Below are positions 12,760 to 14,765 of a stretch of 14,765 nt of DNA, in pieces. Under the pieces are notes generated by a model. That model did not search any database. It was not told the DNA's origin and saw only the letters and a list, made by a program, of their open reading frames with translations. Position numbers and translations under genes: made by a program. Numbering within the stretch: the first letter of the stretch is position 1; each line of letters opens with the position of its first letter. The stretch comes from JAAEQD01 sp964521815 (GTDB taxonomy: Bacteria; Zixibacteria; MSB-5A5; UBA10806; 4484-95): positions 1 to 14,765 of the forward strand of contig CAZFSN010000060.1 of assembly GCA_964521815.1 (NCBI GenBank), read 5' to 3'.

Positions 12760-14310
12760 ATGTCTAAAGCAAAAATAGAACAGCTTAAAAAAACACGGGC
12801 CAAACTTATCCTGGGCGGCGGCGAAAAACGCATAGCCAAACAGCATGAGCTGGGCAAACTGACGGCGCGCGAAAGAATTGACCTTTTATTCGAGCCCAAT
12901 ACGTTTCGCGAATCACTGCTTTTCATGAAACATCGCTGTACCAGTTTCGATATGGAAGGCAAAGAATTCCACGGCGAAGGAGTCATCACCGGCCACGGCA
13001 TAGCTGATGGCCGCCCTGTTTATGTTGCCAGCCAGGATTTCACCGTTGCCGGCGGTTCGGTCGGCGAAGCGACCGGCATGAAAATTCAGCAGGCCATGGA
13101 TGCCGCTTTAAAAACCGGCGATCCTTTTGTCATGATTAATGATTCAGGGGGCGCCCGTATTCAGGAGGGCGTCGATTCCCTGTCGAGCTATGGCGGCATA
13201 TTTTACCGAAATGTGCTTCTTTCGGGCGTTGTACCGCAGATAAGCATTATCGCCGGACCTTGCGCGGGGGGAGCGGCGTATTCGCCGGCCTTGACTGATT
13301 TCATCATTCAAATTCGCGATGAGGGTCAGATGTATATCACCGGCCCGCTGGTTATAAAAGAAGTCACCGGCGAGGAGATAACCGCCGAACAATTAGGCGG
13401 TGTCGAAAGCCATGCCTATTATTCCGGTGTCGTACATTTTATCGCTGAAAACGATGAAGATGCTATTAATATCACCAAGCGATTGCTTTCGTTTTTACCC
13501 AGCAACAACACCGAGGACCCGCCCTTTGTGCCGGAATTGCATGATGAGGAAATCGTACCGGATGAATCCCTTAATGCGATTATCCCGGATGATTCGAAAG
13601 AACCTTACGACATGCACGAGGTAATATTGGGCATACTCGATAAAGATGATTTTCTGGAAATACAGGAACATTTCGCGCCTAATATTATCGTCGGTTTTGG
13701 CCGATTGACCGGCTTTACTGTCGGCGTGGTTGCCAATCAACCGCTGAATAAAGCCGGGGTGTTGGATATCAATTCATCGGATAAAGCCTCGCGTTTTATA
13801 CGTTTTTGCAATGCCTTCAATATCCCTATTCTGACATTTGTCGATGTGCCGGGTTTCATGCCGGGTGTCCAGCAGGAATATGGCGGAATTATCCGTCACG
13901 GGGCCAAGATGCTTTTCGCGTACGCGGCGGCGACTGTGCCTAAAATCACACTGGTCGTGCGCAAGGCTTATGGCGGAGCTTTTCTGGCTATGTGCGCCAA
14001 GAGCATGGGCGCGGATATGCTTTGCGCCTGGCCCACCGCCGAAATAGCGGTGATGGGCGCCGAAGGCGCGGTGAATGTTTTGTACCGTAAGGAAATCAGC
14101 GAAGCCGAAGATACCAAGGCGGAACGGGCTAAAAAGATCGATGAATACAAAGACACTTTCGCCAATCCTTATTTCGCGGCCGCCCGAGGCCTGGTCGATG
14201 AAATATTAGAACCGGCTGATACCCGAGCCTATCTGGCTTCGGCGTTAGAAGTCCTGAAGGCCAAACGAGAACTGAGGCCCCAGAAAAAGCACGGGCTGAT
14301 TCCCCTTTAA
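12760..14310 (+). CDS. mmdA: Acyl-CoA carboxyltransferase: methylmalonyl-CoA decarboxylase alpha / propionyl-CoA carboxylase beta
   Basis: A 516-residue biotin-dependent carboxyltransferase that moves CO2 between an acyl-CoA and carboxybiotin. AAGG about 10 bases upstream supports the ATG at 12760. The two crotonase-like halves are clear: the N-terminal half with KLTARERIDLLF (33-44), GEGVITGHG (72-80), the acyl-CoA pocket block GPCAGGAAYSPALTDF (166-181) and GGVESHA (213-219); the C-terminal half with DVPGFMPGVQQEYGGIIRHG (362-381), KAYGGAF (402-408), WPTAEIAVMGAEGAVNVLY (424-442) and the terminal HGLIPL. The aspartate that follows AYGGAY in Streptomyces propionyl-CoA carboxylase is leucine here (L409), so substrate choice cannot simply be copied from that enzyme. 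The adjacent OadG-like gene and biotin carrier favour a methylmalonyl-CoA decarboxylase/carboxylase complex; a plain propionyl-CoA carboxylase role remains possible. The symbol follows that preferred reading. Confidence 0.9.
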   Translation: MSKAKIEQLKKTRAKLILGGGEKRIAKQHELGKLTARERIDLLFEPNTFRESLLFMKHRCTSFDMEGKEFHGEGVITGHGIADGRPVYVASQDFTVAGGSVGEATGMKIQQAMDAALKTGDPFVMINDSGGARIQEGVDSLSSYGGIFYRNVLLSGVVPQISIIAGPCAGGAAYSPALTDFIIQIRDEGQMYITGPLVIKEVTGEEITAEQLGGVESHAYYSGVVHFIAENDEDAINITKRLLSFLPSNNTEDPPFVPELHDEEIVPDESLNAIIPDDSKEPYDMHEVILGILDKDDFLEIQEHFAPNIIVGFGRLTGFTVGVVANQPLNKAGVLDINSSDKASRFIRFCNAFNIPILTFVDVPGFMPGVQQEYGGIIRHGAKMLFAYAAATVPKITLVVRKAYGGAFLAMCAKSMGADMLCAWPTAEIAVMGAEGAVNVLYRKEISEAEDTKAERAKKIDEYKDTFANPYFAAARGLVDEILEPADTRAYLASALEVLKAKRELRPQKKHGLIPL

Positions 14311-14324
14311 GGGAAGGAATGATC

Positions 14325-14669
14325 ATGACGGAAATGATTATTTTCAGTTTGAGGTTTTCCGCTATCGCTCTGCTAATAGTATTTGGCGCGCTGGCTCTAA
14401 TATCATTCATAATCTCCTTAATAAAGCGGGCGGATGATAGCTGGCAAACGCGCGAAAATTCTCAGGCGGCGGCGGCTTTGGAAAAAGAACCCAGCATCGA
14501 TTCGCTTACTCTGGTTTTATTAACCGCCGCGGCGGCCACTATTTTGCAAGGGAGATTTTATATAAAGCGAGTCAGACGACTTATGCCGGCAACCTCGGCC
14601 AAAGGAACGTGGTCGCTTCAAGGGCGGGCTGTGCTTCTGGGTTCGCATATCATCGGCAAGAAACGATGA
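14325..14669 (+). CDS. OadG-like small membrane subunit (decarboxylase gamma)
   Basis: A 114-residue protein resembling the gamma subunit of sodium-pumping oxaloacetate/methylmalonyl-CoA decarboxylases, which helps assemble the complex at the membrane. I chose ATG 14325 over the in-frame ATG at 14319 because the AAGGA at 14314-14318 touches the earlier ATG but is six bases from the later one. A single N-terminal membrane helix (about 8-33) is followed by a charged linker. A second, Ala-rich segment (about 62-74, TLVLLTAAAATIL) and a basic tail ending WSLQGR (96-101) match the WxxxGR-type ending of OadG proteins. It begins 14 bases after the carboxyltransferase stop, so the two are co-transcribed. 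OadG proteins diverge quickly, so the call rests on layout and neighbours as much as on sequence. Confidence 0.72.
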   Translation: MTEMIIFSLRFSAIALLIVFGALALISFIISLIKRADDSWQTRENSQAAAALEKEPSIDSLTLVLLTAAAATILQGRFYIKRVRRLMPATSAKGTWSLQGRAVLLGSHIIGKKR

Positions 14670-14724
14670 CCGGTTTTGAAAAGTGAACTGTCAATGTGAA
14701 TAAAATTATTTTTATGAGGCAGAT

Positions 14725-14765
14725 ATGAAATTAAAAATAACGGTACATGGCATAGCTTACGAAGT
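14725..14765 (+). CDS. Probable biotin carboxyl carrier protein, 5' end only
   Basis: An open reading frame starts at ATG 14725 with GAGG at 14716-14719 and runs off the window after 13 complete codons (MKLKITVHGIAYE). This opening, a short beta strand followed by a G-x-A-Y-E turn, is typical of the biotin carrier subunits (MmdC/OadA-C-like) that follow oadG in decarboxylase operons. The lysine-bearing MKM motif and Pro/Ala linker would lie outside the window. The identification relies on position and 13 residues, so it is tentative. Confidence 0.55.
   Translation, partial: MKLKITVHGIAYE

Overview
The window most resembles the chromosome of a double-membraned, uncultured-type bacterium of the FCB group; a candidate phylum such as Zixibacteria is my best guess from gene style, not a demonstrated assignment. 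The pointers are a C-terminal type IX-style sorting domain with the YPNPFN motif on the first protein, Sec and Tat signal peptides on peptidases, a MacB-like ABC exporter, and intergenic spaces filled with small GC-rich palindromic repeats in otherwise AT-rich spacers. I see no rRNA, tRNA, CRISPR array, phage gene or transposase gene.

Layout. (1) 83-871 (+): a secreted protein with a CX3CH cysteine/histidine motif and a type IX-like sorting tail. It converges on (2) 987-2891 (-), an M3 oligoendopeptidase F carrying a Sec signal peptide, with a bidirectional hairpin terminator between them. (3) 3286-5474 (+): a translationally coupled ABC ATPase/MacB-FtsX permease pair. (4) 5731-7865 (+): an NfeD-like membrane protein followed by a flotillin, a classic membrane-microdomain pair, ending in a terminator at 8045-8071. 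(5) 7911-8155: two palindromic repeat elements. (6) 8192-9316 (+): a NifS/IscS-fold cysteine desulfurase whose active-site loop looks like that of selenocysteine lyase, ending at a second strong terminator. (7) 9408-12330 (-): a TldD-TldE metalloprotease operon in which TldD has a Tat signal and TldE has no signal. (8) 12760-window end (+): a biotin-dependent acyl-CoA carboxyltransferase, an OadG-like small membrane subunit and the first residues of a probable biotin carrier. This is the start of a methylmalonyl-CoA decarboxylase/propionyl-CoA carboxylase-type complex that probably continues past the window.

How the genes relate. These appear to be independent housekeeping or accessory transcription units rather than one pathway. 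Two themes stand out. Two peptidase families usually thought of as cytosolic (PepF and TldD/E) carry export signals. Intergenic spacers are dominated by repeat-derived hairpins, some acting as terminators. Two short spacers also contain stop-bounded coding-like stretches that may be gene remnants.

I did not find a clearly new multi-gene system. The observations most worth following are the Tat-TldD/signal-less TldE pairing, the CX3CH secreted protein, and the selenocysteine-lyase-like loop in the cysteine desulfurase. All functional statements are from reading motifs by eye; no database search was possible.
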